A stretch of 7,509 nt of DNA from SAR116 cluster bacterium (GCA_002691725.1 NZIT01000120.1:1-7509), one strand, 5' to 3'; positions 1-7,335 are shown, counted from the first letter of the stretch. A program made the numbers and translations. Notes: a model not told the origin generated them from the sequence alone.

Positions 1-704
1 TGCCGCGTCATGGCGCCTCTTGCCCTGTTGGGATTGGCGTATCATGTTCAGCCGACAGGCAGGCCATGGCGAAGATTACAGTAGACGGGATTTTCCTTGA
101 AAAGCTGGAACATGATCCAGCGCGTTTCTTGCCGACGGTTGAAATGGACGAAGATGATGCGGTTGCCGTTGATCTTAATCAACCGATGGATAAAGTTCGC
201 GCCCTGCTCAGCCAGCATCCTGTTAAAACGCGGCTCAAATTGACCGGAACATTGATTGTGGCGCGTGACAGCGCGCATGCCAAATTACAAGAACGGCTAG
301 AGGCAGATGGCAAACTGCCGGATTATTTTTGCAACCATCCGATTTATTATGCTGGCCCTGCCAAGACACCCGAAGGCATGGCATCGGGCAGTTTCGGGCC
401 AACCACGGCAGGCCGCATGGATAGCTATGTCAGACGCTTTCAAGAGGCTGGCGGGTCTATGATTATGCTGGCTAAAGGCAATCGTAGCCGCGAGGTGCGG
501 GACGCCTGCGCCACCTATGGCGGATTTTACCTTGGGTCTGTCGGCGGCGCGGCGGCAAAACTCGCCCTTGATGCTATCCGTAAAGTAGAGGTGCTGGAAT
601 ATCCTGAACTCGGCATGGAAGCTGTCTGGAAAATTGAGGTGGAAAACTTCCCCGCCTTCATCATTATTGACGATAAAGGCAATGATTTTTTCAATCTGAG
701 CTAA
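1..704 (+). CDS. fumA: Class I fumarate hydratase, C-terminal part (5' end outside window)
   Basis: Class I fumarases interconvert fumarate and malate in the TCA cycle using an oxygen-sensitive [4Fe-4S] cluster. The reading frame is open from base 3 to the TAA at 702-704, giving 233 residues. The residues before the first in-frame ATG (66-68) already look like this family ([18 protein letters not shown]), so that ATG is internal and the gene begins left of the window. Family hallmarks of the C-terminal beta domain are [25 protein letters not shown] (about 396-428), [15 protein letters not shown], and the closing [16 protein letters not shown] with DDKGNDFF. The whole enzyme is usually around 500-550 residues, so more than half is missing here. 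Only the fumarase-type closing motifs separate it from the related L-tartrate dehydratase beta subunit, and the continuous upstream frame also favours one long chain. It converges on rpmJ, and I see no terminator for it with a U-run on this strand. Confidence 0.93.
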   Translation, partial: PRHGASCPVGIGVSCSADRQAMAKITVDGIFLEKLEHDPARFLPTVEMDEDDAVAVDLNQPMDKVRALLSQHPVKTRLKLTGTLIVARDSAHAKLQERLEADGKLPDYFCNHPIYYAGPAKTPEGMASGSFGPTTAGRMDSYVRRFQEAGGSMIMLAKGNRSREVRDACATYGGFYLGSVGGAAAKLALDAIRKVEVLEYPELGMEAVWKIEVENFPAFIIIDDKGNDFFNLS

Positions 705-767
705 GGCAATCCGCTAAACCGCTTAAAACCACACTACATGAAACTAAGCCCTATAAAACTAAGCCAT

Positions 768-797
768 AAAACAGAAAAAGCCCGGCAAAACCGGGCT
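768..797 (-). terminator. Rho-independent terminator of rpmJ
   Basis: A perfect 7-bp stem, AGCCCGG paired with CCGGGCT (779-785 and 791-797), encloses a 5-base loop. Read on the minus strand it is followed directly by TTTTTCTGTTTTA, a good U-run, and it lies 26 bases after the rpmJ stop. On the plus strand the stem is followed by CATTCAAC, which has no U-run, so it should not act as a strong terminator for fumarase. The rest of the 705-822 gap holds only a 10-base direct repeat (AAACTAAGCC at 741-750 and 756-765). Confidence 0.85.
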
Positions 798-822
798 CAT
801 TCAACATCATAATCCAACCAAT

Positions 823-948
823 TCAGCCCTGGCGAGCCTTCATCCGTGGGTTCTTTTTGTTGATGACATAAAGACGGCCGCGACGACGTACCACCTGACA
901 GTGACGGTCGCGATTTTTCAGTGTTTTTAATGAGCTTGCTACTTTCAT
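823..948 (-). CDS. rpmJ: 50S ribosomal protein L36, zinc-free (C-minus) type
   Basis: This small gene encodes 41 residues, from ATG (948-946) to TGA (825-823). The product starts [20 protein letters not shown] and ends in [12 protein letters not shown], the L36 pattern of a basic peptide with [13 protein letters not shown] and a KARQG end. L36 binds 23S rRNA in the large ribosomal subunit. The classical form chelates zinc with three Cys and one His. Here only one Cys (Cys17) remains and the chain is about three residues longer, which is the alternative zinc-independent form typical of many proteobacteria. GAGAAAGG lies about 8 bases before the ATG. The gene has its own promoter (978-1006) and terminator (768-797), so it looks monocistronic and sits outside the usual ribosomal protein operon. 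Confidence 0.95.
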   Translation of the reverse strand: MKVASSLKTLKNRDRHCQVVRRRGRLYVINKKNPRMKARQG

Positions 949-977
949 CGCTCTAACCTTTCTCAAGAACAGTTGGT

Positions 978-1006
978 GTGATACCGTCTGATGCCTGAAA
1001 CGTCAA
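978..1006 (-). promoter_or_regulatory. Sigma70-type promoter for rpmJ
   Basis: Read leftward, TTGACG (1006-1001) and TATCAC (983-978) are separated by exactly 17 bases. The first is a near-consensus -35 box. The second shares the TAT start of the -10 consensus but is weaker at its 3' end. Transcription would start roughly 20-25 bases before the rpmJ ATG, leaving a short leader that carries the GAGAAAGG ribosome site. It lies in the 110-base gap after msrA, so rpmJ need not depend on msrA transcription. Confidence 0.6.
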
Positions 1007-1058
1007 GCCGTAAATACCATTATCCCCTGATTTTCAGGTAAATAAGACCAAATTGCGG

Positions 1059-1694
1059 TTAATACGCGACGCCACAGCCAGCCAGCCCGCAATAGCCGTT
1101 TGGATTCTTATGCAGATATTGCTGATGATAATCCTCAGCCAGATAATAGGCATCTCTAAACCCAACCTCAGTCGTGATGCCAGCCATACCCTGATTGAGC
1201 AGTTTGCCAGCATAATGGGCTTTCGATGCTTTGACGATATCCATCTGCTCAGGCGTCGAACAATAAATGGCTGACCGATATTGCGTGCCGCGATCATTAC
1301 CCTGCCGCATACCTTGGGTTGGATTATGCTCTTGCCAGAAACAGCGCAGAATATCATCAAGGGTGATCACAGCCGGATCATAGACAACCTCAACAATTTC
1401 CGTATGACGGGTAAGCCCCGAACAGACTTCCTCATAAGTCGGATTGGGAGTAGCACCGCCAGCATATCCAACCGAGGTCGTCCAGACGCCATCCAGCCCC
1501 CAGAACAGCCGTTCAGCGCCCCAGAAACATCCCATCCCAACCAAAATCGTTTGCATCTGATCAGGGAAAGGGGCAACGATTGGCCGGCCATGAACCGCAT
1601 GTGGCTTTGGCGATAAAATAGCCATGTCACGCCCCGGCAGGGCGTCAATGGCATCAGGGACAGTCATTGGCTTGGCAAACAGCGATGACAACAT
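1059..1694 (-). CDS. msrA: Peptide methionine (S)-S-oxide reductase MsrA
   Basis: MsrA reduces the S epimer of methionine sulfoxide, free or in proteins, and is recycled by thioredoxin; it repairs oxidative damage in the cytoplasm. The product is 211 residues, close to the length of E. coli MsrA. It has the catalytic motif GCFWGAER with Cys56 as the nucleophile and Glu61 beside it, the family stretches SVGYAGG, NPTYEEVCSG, QGNDRGTQYRSAIY and EDYHQQYLHKNP, and the C-terminal GYCGLAGCG with probable resolving Cys202 and Cys207. The first ~50 residues, including DALPGRDM, match the N-terminal extension of the E. coli-like subgroup rather than a signal peptide. The ATG at 1694 has GGAG about 9 bases upstream. 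It follows pgk in the same direction after 126 bases and may be partly read through from it, but a promoter of its own is likely. No strong terminator follows it. Confidence 0.96.
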   Translation of the reverse strand: MLSSLFAKPMTVPDAIDALPGRDMAILSPKPHAVHGRPIVAPFPDQMQTILVGMGCFWGAERLFWGLDGVWTTSVGYAGGATPNPTYEEVCSGLTRHTEIVEVVYDPAVITLDDILRCFWQEHNPTQGMRQGNDRGTQYRSAIYCSTPEQMDIVKASKAHYAGKLLNQGMAGITTEVGFRDAYYLAEDYHQQYLHKNPNGYCGLAGCGVAY

Positions 1695-1726
1695 AGCAAA
1701 GGCTCCATTTCTATAAATATCAGCTT

Positions 1727-1755
1727 ACCCGTATATGGTTACCCTATATATGGTT
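1727..1755. repeat. Two-copy tandem repeat before msrA
   Basis: Two adjacent near-identical units occur on the plus strand: ACCCGTATATGGTT (1727-1740) and ACCCTATATATGGTT (1741-1755). They differ by one inserted base and little else. Each unit is itself a loose dyad, with ACC at one end and GGT at the other around a TATAT core. They lie 33-61 bases before the msrA start and cover the predicted -10 box, a position fitting an operator. No matching regulator is visible in the window, so a binding function is inference. Confidence 0.5.
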
Positions 1756-1775
1756 AATGCTGGCGAGGCTGACAA
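1747..1775 (-). promoter_or_regulatory. Possible sigma70 promoter for msrA
   Basis: Leftward, TTGTCA (1775-1770) and CATATA (1752-1747) are 17 bases apart. The -35 box is one base from consensus, and the -10 region is AT-rich but ambiguous because the TATATA run can be read in several registers. The downstream start would leave a leader of roughly 45 bases including the GGAG site. The second unit of the tandem repeat overlaps the -10 box. Confidence 0.4.
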
Positions 1776-1820
1776 GGTTTAATCGTATAAGGGGATTGCA
1801 CGATTTGCGGTTTTGGCAGA

Positions 1821-3029
1821 TCAGGATTTTGCCACCAGCGCGGCCACCCCCGGCAAGGTCTTGCCCTCAAGCCATTCAAGGAAAGCCCCACCAGCGGTGC
1901 TGACATAGCTAAACTGATCAAGCACATTAGCCTGATTAAGCGCGGCAATAGTATCACCGCCACCAGCAACTGAGATTAAATCACCCGCCGCCGTTCGCTT
2001 AGCCACATGTTGCGCTAGTTCTGTTGTCGCCTGATCAAATGGAGCAAGCTCAAAGGCGCCCATTGGGCCGTTCCAGATCAATGTCTGACAATCATCAATC
2101 GCCGTCTTGATCATTGCCACCGCATCGCCACCAGCATCAAGGATCATTTCATTTTCGGCCAATTTGTCATGCGCAAACTGCACCTTTCGATGCGGCGCAT
2201 GGGCGGCAAAAGCTGTTGCGACAACACCATCCTGCGGCAAGATCAACTGGCAGCCAATAGCCGCCGCCTGCTGATGAATAGCTTTCGCCGTTTCGACCAT
2301 ATCTGGCTCTACCAAAGAGGCCGCGATATCATGGCCTTCTGCCATAAGAAAGGTATTCGCCATGCCGCCGCCAACGATAAGAACATCGACTTTGGCAACC
2401 AGATTTGTCAGCACATCCAACTTGGTGGATACTTTGGCGCCGCCAACAATAGCTCCAACTGGCCGCCGTGGTTGCCCTAATGCCGTATCAAGGGCAGATA
2501 ATTCGGCCATCATCAATGCCCCCGCATAAGATGGCAGATAAGACGTTATGGCTTCAGTCGAGGCATGGGCGCGGTGGCTGCATGAAAAGGCATCATTGAT
2601 ATAGGCATCGACGCCTGCGGCCAAGACTTTGGCGAAATCATGATCATTCGCTTCTTCGCCAGCCGCAAAACGCAGATTTTCCAGCATCAAAATATCACCA
2701 TCCTTCAATTCCGCCTTGGCTTGCGCCGCCGCATCACCAATAATATCGGCAACAAAGCGCACAGGCTGGTTAAGGGATTGCGCCAAAGCCTCGGCAACCG
2801 GAGCAAGGCTCATCTCAGGGTTGGGCTTGCCTTTCGGACGGCCGTAATGCGAAAGCACAACAATTTTTGCGCCATGCTCTGCCAATGCCTTTATGCCGCC
2901 AGAAATCCGATCAATGCGCGTTGTGTCAGTGATGTCACCATCTTGCATTGGGACATTCAAATCTGCTCTTATCAGTACGGTTTTTCCGCGCATCATTTGC
3001 GGCTCTACGGGAAGCGGAAGCTGTGACAT
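1821..3029 (-). CDS. pgk: Phosphoglycerate kinase
   Basis: This cytoplasmic enzyme transfers phosphate between 1,3-bisphosphoglycerate and ADP, in the next glycolytic step after GAPDH and reversibly in gluconeogenesis. At 402 residues it has the usual bacterial length. The N-terminal substrate domain shows RADLNVP (Arg21, Asp23, Asn25), Arg38, SHYGRPKG with His61 and Arg64, ENLRF with Arg120, and NDAFSCSHRAHAST with Arg153. The nucleotide domain shows GGAKVSTKLDVL (Lys199, Lys203), GGGMANTF, WNGPMGAFE with Glu327, SVAGGGDT and the final STAGGAFLEWLEG. SHYGRP, where SHLGRP is more common, is a small variation. The ATG at 3029 has GAGG about 6 bases upstream. It is divergent from azlC and separated from gap by the azlCD pair, so it needs its own promoter; I see no convincing one. 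No terminator is evident after its stop. Confidence 0.98.
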   Translation of the reverse strand: MSQLPLPVEPQMMRGKTVLIRADLNVPMQDGDITDTTRIDRISGGIKALAEHGAKIVVLSHYGRPKGKPNPEMSLAPVAEALAQSLNQPVRFVADIIGDAAAQAKAELKDGDILMLENLRFAAGEEANDHDFAKVLAAGVDAYINDAFSCSHRAHASTEAITSYLPSYAGALMMAELSALDTALGQPRRPVGAIVGGAKVSTKLDVLTNLVAKVDVLIVGGGMANTFLMAEGHDIAASLVEPDMVETAKAIHQQAAAIGCQLILPQDGVVATAFAAHAPHRKVQFAHDKLAENEMILDAGGDAVAMIKTAIDDCQTLIWNGPMGAFELAPFDQATTELAQHVAKRTAAGDLISVAGGGDTIAALNQANVLDQFSYVSTAGGAFLEWLEGKTLPGVAALVAKS

Positions 3030-3170
3030 ACAATCCTCATAAATATAATTTCAACCGATGTAATAAGCCATTGCGACTATCTGGCTTTTCCCATAGCATG
3101 CTGACGGTAATCTTCCAAGATGAGTTTAATTGTCTTTGATTATGTTATCATTATTGGCAGAAAATCGCTT
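3030..3170. promoter_or_regulatory. Divergent pgk/azlC intergenic region
   Basis: The 141 bases between the pgk start and the preferred azlC start must hold promoters for both directions. Rightward, CTGACG (3101-3106) and TTTAAT (3125-3130), 18 bases apart, form a plausible but weak promoter. If it is used, transcription would start after the ATG at 3120 and favour translation from 3171. An 8-base perfect palindrome, AGCATGCT (3095-3102), overlaps the -35 box. Leftward I find only an AT-rich stretch (TATATT) close to pgk without a good -35 partner. Confidence 0.35.
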
Positions 3171-3911
3171 ATGGCAAAATCCACTTCAAATCATTCGCAC
3201 CATCGCCGCCTGGATGAGTTCATGCTTGGCTTGAAGCACGAAGCACCAATGCTGGTTGGGGTCATCCCATTCGGCTTGATTTTCGGCGCTTTAGGTGTCG
3301 AGGCTGGGTTGACGCCACTGCAAATCATGCTGATGTCGGTGATTATCTTTGGTGGCGTTAGTCAGATTATTTTTCTTGATCTAGTCGCAACCGGGGTTAA
3401 TCCATATTTGATCAGCTCTACCGTGGGTGTGATTAATTTACGCCATGCGCTTTATTCAGCGCGAATAGCGCCGTTTTTCAGCCAGCTTAGCCTTGGCTGG
3501 AAAATCATTCTGTCCTATTTGCTGACTGATGAGGCCTATGCCATGACCATTCGGCGGTTTGAGACTCAGCCCCATCATCCTTTCATGCATTATCATATGC
3601 TGGGAACGGGGTTATGCCTCTGGATAAGCTGGCAGATCACAACAGTTCTGGGCATATTGCTTGGTGCGGCTATCCCGCCATCACTAGGGCTTGGCTTTGC
3701 TATCGCCCTCACCTTTATGACAATAATCATCCCCTATTGCACGCAATTTCCGCATCTGATCGCTGTCTTGGTTTCAGCTAGCATAGCCATATTTGCCTAT
3801 GCCTTGCCGTGGAAATTAAACCTTATCATTGCCGCCATAGCAGGAATGTTAGCCGGATATCTGACCGAATCTTTGACTAAATCTGTGGCGAAGAATAAGG
3901 GGGAGGCATGA
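3171..3911 (+). CDS. azlC: AzlC family branched-chain amino acid exporter, large subunit
   Basis: This inner-membrane protein is the large partner of an AzlC/AzlD exporter; relatives include E. coli YgaZ, which with YgaH exports valine, and Bacillus AzlC. From ATG 3171 it is 246 residues, matching the family's usual ~230-245. Starting at the in-frame ATG 3120 would add 17 residues, and neither start has a strong ribosome site. I chose 3171 on length and because a candidate promoter overlaps 3120. After a polar, His-rich tail come GLKHEAPMLVGVIPFGLIFG, the FGGVSQIIFLDLVATG helix, NLRHALYS (about residues 90-97) and LLTDEAYAM (about 117-125), then several hydrophobic spans with a prolonged membrane region to a basic C-terminus. 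NLRHxLYS and TDExxA are family signatures. Its stop overlaps the azlD start by 4 bases, so the two are translationally coupled. Substrate specificity is inferred from the family only. Confidence 0.9.
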   Translation: MAKSTSNHSHHRRLDEFMLGLKHEAPMLVGVIPFGLIFGALGVEAGLTPLQIMLMSVIIFGGVSQIIFLDLVATGVNPYLISSTVGVINLRHALYSARIAPFFSQLSLGWKIILSYLLTDEAYAMTIRRFETQPHHPFMHYHMLGTGLCLWISWQITTVLGILLGAAIPPSLGLGFAIALTFMTIIIPYCTQFPHLIAVLVSASIAIFAYALPWKLNLIIAAIAGMLAGYLTESLTKSVAKNKGEA

Positions 3912-4222
3912 TCTGGATCGCTATTATTATTTCTGGCTTATTCACGTTTGTGACACGCTTTGCTTTTATTGGCGGCTTATCTGGTCGTCAGTTGCCGCCA
4001 CCTATTCGCTCATTATTGGCATATGTCACCACCGCAGTATTGAGCGCGTTAATCGCCTCAGATGTGCTTATCATTGATAATCATCTCAATCTGACAGAAA
4101 ACCCGCAAGTACCGGCGCTTGTGATCGCCGGAATTGTCGCTTTATTATTTCGCAATATCGTTCTGACTATTGCGGTTGGATTGCTGGCATTATGGGTCGC
4201 GCGGCATATGATTTTTATCTAG
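3908..4222 (+). CDS. azlD: AzlD family branched-chain amino acid exporter, small subunit
   Basis: This is the small integral-membrane partner of AzlC, 104 residues, within the family's usual 100-110. It has the early motif FTFVTRFAFIGGLSGRQLPP followed by IRSLLAYVTTAVLSALIASD, matching the AzlD pattern T-R-x-x-F, LPP, then Y-V-x-x-A-V-L-x-A-L. Three or four hydrophobic segments fill the chain (about 2-20, 33-54, 66-82 and 84-100). The ATG lies inside the last codons of azlC as an ATGA overlap, and a purine-rich AAGGGGGAGG (3897-3906) in the end of azlC supplies the ribosome site, so the subunits should be made together. Its TAG stop is only 8 bases from the stop of the opposing gap gene, leaving no room for a terminator between them. 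Confidence 0.9.
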   Translation: MIWIAIIISGLFTFVTRFAFIGGLSGRQLPPPIRSLLAYVTTAVLSALIASDVLIIDNHLNLTENPQVPALVIAGIVALLFRNIVLTIAVGLLALWVARHMIFI

Positions 4223-4230
4223 CGATACGC

Positions 4231-5238
4231 TTACAGCAAAGCTCCCATGGCGGCGGCAGTATCTAGCATCCTCACGGAAAACGCCCATTCATTATCATAC
4301 CATGCCATGACACGACAAAACCTTGGGCTCAACGCTTTTGTTTGATCTAATGCAATTACCGAAGACCGGGGATCGTGATTAAGATCAATGGATACTAACG
4401 GCTCATCCGTTATCCCCAATATCCCTTTCATCTGGCCTGTTGCCGCTTCCGCAAAGCAGGCATTAATCTCATCAACGCTGGTATCACGCCCAGCAATAAA
4501 CTTAAGATCAACAGCCGACACATTAGGCGTTGGCACTCGCATGGCAACACCATCCAGCTTGCCACTCAATTCCGGCATAACCAGCCCCACCGCCCTGGCC
4601 GCACCTGTTGTTGTTGGGATCATGCTTTCGGCGGCAGCCCGGCCACGATAAGGGTCTACATGACTGTTATCCAATATCCGCTGATCGCTTGTGTAGCTAT
4701 GAATGGTCGTCATAAAGCCTTGTTCTATTCCGATCGCGTTATGCAGAACCGACGCCATCGGCGCCAAACAGTTGGTCGTGCATGAGGCGTTTGAGACAAC
4801 AATATGATCTGCGGTCAGCTGCTCATGATTAACGCCATAGACAACGGTCAAATCTGCTTCTTTTGCGGGTGCTGAAACCAGAACTTTTTTTGCTCCAACG
4901 GCGGTATGCGCAATGGCTTTATCACGGCTGTTATAGGCGCCAGTACATTCCAGCACAATATCAACATCAACAGCCCCCCAATCAAGATCAGCAATATGCC
5001 TTGTGTTCGTAATCCGCATAGGGCCTTTGCCAACATCCATCGTGTTGTCGTCAAAAGTCACCGGATGCTGAAAGCGGCCATGGACGCTATCATAGCGCAT
5101 GAGATGGGCATTGGTTTCAATACTTCCTGTAATATTGAGTGCAACAATCTCAACATCTGACCGATTTTCTTCAATGATTGCACGCAATACATTGCGTCCA
5201 ATGCGGCCAAATCCATTTATGCCCAAACGTATTGTCAT
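4231..5238 (-). CDS. gap: Glyceraldehyde-3-phosphate dehydrogenase, type I, possibly NADP-using
   Basis: GAPDH interconverts glyceraldehyde-3-phosphate and 1,3-bisphosphoglycerate, upstream of Pgk. The 335-residue product has the Rossmann start INGFGRIGRNVLRA, catalytic ASCTTNCLAP with Cys153, His180 in TTIHSYT, the phosphate-site segment PTTTGAARAVG, RVPTPNVSAVDL and the closing AWYDNEWAFS. Three cofactor positions are unusual. The Asp that binds the adenosine ribose hydroxyls in NAD enzymes (Asp32 in Bacillus numbering) is Ile36, within ALNITGSIETNAHL. The Leu187-Pro188 pair is Asn191-Ser192, within RILDNSH. Ser at 188 is also found in chloroplast and cyanobacterial NADP-using GAPDH. Use of NADP(H) is therefore inferred. 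The ATG at 5238 follows AAGGA by 9 bases. It lies 29 bases after tkt and is probably cotranscribed with it. It ends tail-to-tail with azlD. Confidence 0.97.
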   Translation of the reverse strand: MTIRLGINGFGRIGRNVLRAIIEENRSDVEIVALNITGSIETNAHLMRYDSVHGRFQHPVTFDDNTMDVGKGPMRITNTRHIADLDWGAVDVDIVLECTGAYNSRDKAIAHTAVGAKKVLVSAPAKEADLTVVYGVNHEQLTADHIVVSNASCTTNCLAPMASVLHNAIGIEQGFMTTIHSYTSDQRILDNSHVDPYRGRAAAESMIPTTTGAARAVGLVMPELSGKLDGVAMRVPTPNVSAVDLKFIAGRDTSVDEINACFAEAATGQMKGILGITDEPLVSIDLNHDPRSSVIALDQTKALSPRFCRVMAWYDNEWAFSVRMLDTAAAMGALL

Positions 5239-5267
5239 AGTGCTATCCTTAAAATCATTTTTTGGAA

Positions 5268-7256
5268 CTAGAGTGTTAATTCTTGAACTGTTTCCACAAT
5301 ATTTTCGACGGTAATGCCAAAATGCTTATACAGATCAGGGGCCGGGGCAGACTCGCCAAAGCTACTCATACCAATAAAGCCCTTTGGATCAGAAACATAT
5401 CTATCCCAGCCAAAGCTGCTTGCGGCCTCAATCGCAACCCGTGGGGCGCGGCCTAACACCTTATGACGATAGGCGAGGTCTTGCTGCTCAAACAGCTCCC
5501 AACATGGCAAGGACACAACGGCTGCCTTCATGCCCTTTTCGGCAAGCTGATCAGCCGCGCTAACGGCTAGCGCGACCTCTGTTCCTGTTGCGATCAAGGT
5601 GACATCGCGCTTGCCGTCAGTTTCGCTCAAGACATAGCCGCCCATGAGTGATTTATTGAGCGAGCTGCTCTCATCACGAAGTGTTGGCGTGCTTTGCCGT
5701 GATAATGACAGCACTGATGGCGCATCAGAAATGGATAATGCCGCCTCCCAAGCCTCCGCCACTTCGACCGCATCAGCAGGCCGGAAAACATAAAGATTAG
5801 GGGTCGCGCGCAACATCGCCAAATGCTCAATCGGCTGATGTGTTGGGCCATCCTCACCAAGACCAATGGAATCATGGGTCATGACGTAAATCACCTGTTG
5901 CCGCATCAATGCCGACAGGCGCATGGCGCCGCGGGCATAATCAGCAAAGACAAGAAAAGTGCCGCCATAAGGCACCACCCCGCCATGCAGAGCCATGCCA
6001 TTCATCGCCGCCGCCATGCCATGTTCACGAATACCGTAATAGACATAACGGCCTTTGAACTGTCTGGCTGAAACTGACTTTGTGTGTTCCGTTTTAGTCA
6101 GGTTAGACCCTGTCAGATCGGCTGATCCACCAATGGTCAGGCCTGTCGCCTCATTGATGACTTCCAAGGTTTTTTGTGAAGATTGGCGTGTCGCCATTTT
6201 CGGCTGGCTAGTCTTAAACTGTTGGCGCAATTGTTTTAACTCACGCCATAGTTTTTGTGGGTGAATGCCTTCAATAGCTTCATTAAAGCGCCGCGCTTTG
6301 CGTGATTGAGCGTATCGAGATTGCCATTCCTGATAGACATCAAGGCTACGTTCTGCCGCCTGTTTCCAGTCAGCCCGGACATCATCCGGAACAACAAAAG
6401 GCGCATGTGGCCAGCCCAGGGCTTTCCTTGCGCCGGCAATTTCCTCATCACCCAAGGGTGCGCCATGGGTTTTAGATGACCCGGCCAATGTCGGTGCGCC
6501 GAACCCAATCGTTGTTTTACACGCAATCAGCGATGGTCGTGAATTGGCCAGCGCCTTTTCTGTTGCCTTGGCAATCGCATCGGGATCGTGCCCATCAACC
6601 GCTTGCACATGCCAGCCTGCGGCACGAAAGCGAGCCAGCTGATTAGTTGAGGTTGAAAGCTCCGTTCCGCCATCAATTGAAATGCTGTTATCATCCCAAA
6701 ATACGGTTAATCGTCCGAGCCGAAGATGCCCGGCCAGATCAATCGCCTCATGGCTAATGCCTTCTTGCAGACAACCATCCCCCGCAATCACCCATGTTCT
6801 ATGATCGACAAGCGAGACACCAAAGCGTGCCGACATCAACCGTTCTGCCAGTGCCATACCAACTGAGGTAGCAAGCCCTTGTCCTAATGGCCCTGTTGTT
6901 GTCTCAATGCCGCTGGCCAGGCCATATTCAGGATGCCCTGCGGTGATAGAACCAATCTGGCGGAATTGGCGCAACTGATCAATCGTCATGTCAGCATAGC
7001 CGAGCAAATGATTGAGCGAATAATGCAGCATTGAGCCATGACCTGCCGATAAAACGAAACGGTCACGATCTGGCCAGGCTGGATCAGCAGGATTGATTTT
7101 AATGAATTGAGAAAACAGAACCGTTGCCACATCTGCCATTCCCATAGGCATGCCCGGATGCCCGGATTTGGCGGCTTGAACCGCATCCATAGAAAGAAAT
7201 CTAATGGCATTAGCCATATGATTATGGCGGTCAGATGAAAGCTTTTGATTTGGCAT
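5268..7256 (-). CDS. tkt: Transketolase
   Basis: Transketolase moves two-carbon ketol units between sugar phosphates with thiamine diphosphate and a divalent metal, joining the pentose phosphate pathway to glycolysis and gluconeogenesis. From ATG 7256 it is 662 residues, essentially the length of E. coli TktA. In order there are [14 protein letters not shown] with His33, SAGHGSML with His73, TAGHPE with His108, the ThDP motif beginning GDG (Asp160) and ending DDN (Asn190), KTHGAPLG with His264, IREHGMAA with catalytic Glu411, and [15 protein letters not shown] with His473. All active-site residues are present. GAGAGAAG (7261-7268) lies 4 bases before this ATG. An in-frame TTG at 7304 would add 16 residues not typical of the family, so I prefer the ATG. 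It follows fbp by 79 bases and precedes gap by 29, which suggests an operon. Confidence 0.98.
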   Translation of the reverse strand: MPNQKLSSDRHNHMANAIRFLSMDAVQAAKSGHPGMPMGMADVATVLFSQFIKINPADPAWPDRDRFVLSAGHGSMLHYSLNHLLGYADMTIDQLRQFRQIGSITAGHPEYGLASGIETTTGPLGQGLATSVGMALAERLMSARFGVSLVDHRTWVIAGDGCLQEGISHEAIDLAGHLRLGRLTVFWDDNSISIDGGTELSTSTNQLARFRAAGWHVQAVDGHDPDAIAKATEKALANSRPSLIACKTTIGFGAPTLAGSSKTHGAPLGDEEIAGARKALGWPHAPFVVPDDVRADWKQAAERSLDVYQEWQSRYAQSRKARRFNEAIEGIHPQKLWRELKQLRQQFKTSQPKMATRQSSQKTLEVINEATGLTIGGSADLTGSNLTKTEHTKSVSARQFKGRYVYYGIREHGMAAAMNGMALHGGVVPYGGTFLVFADYARGAMRLSALMRQQVIYVMTHDSIGLGEDGPTHQPIEHLAMLRATPNLYVFRPADAVEVAEAWEAALSISDAPSVLSLSRQSTPTLRDESSSLNKSLMGGYVLSETDGKRDVTLIATGTEVALAVSAADQLAEKGMKAAVVSLPCWELFEQQDLAYRHKVLGRAPRVAIEAASSFGWDRYVSDPKGFIGMSSFGESAPAPDLYKHFGITVENIVETVQELTL

Positions 7257-7335
7257 GATACTTCTCTCACAGGCTAGCAGGCTAATTATGGTATCTTCTA
7301 CCAACTCCTCGCCTTTGCTTCAACAATCTTATGCT
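7257..7335 (-). other. fbp-tkt intergenic spacer
   Basis: This 79-base spacer carries the tkt ribosome site near its left end. It also has a possible alternative TTG start (7304-7302) preceded by AAAGGCGAGGAG, and a 5-bp hairpin (TGGTA/TACCA, 7289-7303) across that TTG. There is no U-run after the hairpin, so it is not a terminator, and I see no convincing promoter. Read-through from fbp into tkt is the simplest reading. Confidence 0.4.

Noticed and set aside
741..765. Direct repeat AAACTAAGCC after fumarase
   Set aside because: Only two 10-base copies in an AT-rich convergent gap; there is no dyad and no link to a known element.
1026..1038. CCTGA/TCAGG hairpin after msrA
   Set aside because: Only 5 bp with a 3-base loop and no U-run on the minus strand, so it is not a credible terminator.
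1281..1616. Open frame of 111 codons on the plus strand
   Set aside because: It lies wholly antisense inside msrA, and its translation is low-complexity shadow sequence with no recognisable motif.
2640..3026. Open frame of 128 codons on the plus strand opposite pgk
   Set aside because: It is a shadow of pgk, whose family motifs run the full length on the other strand.
7270..7284. Direct repeat CAGGCTAG/CAGGCTAA before tkt
   Set aside because: Two 7-8 base copies in a short spacer are expected by chance and match no known site.
7257..7304. 16-residue upstream extension of transketolase from TTG 7304
   Set aside because: The ATG at 7256 gives the normal family length and has GAGAGAAG 4 bases away. 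The extension has no family resemblance.
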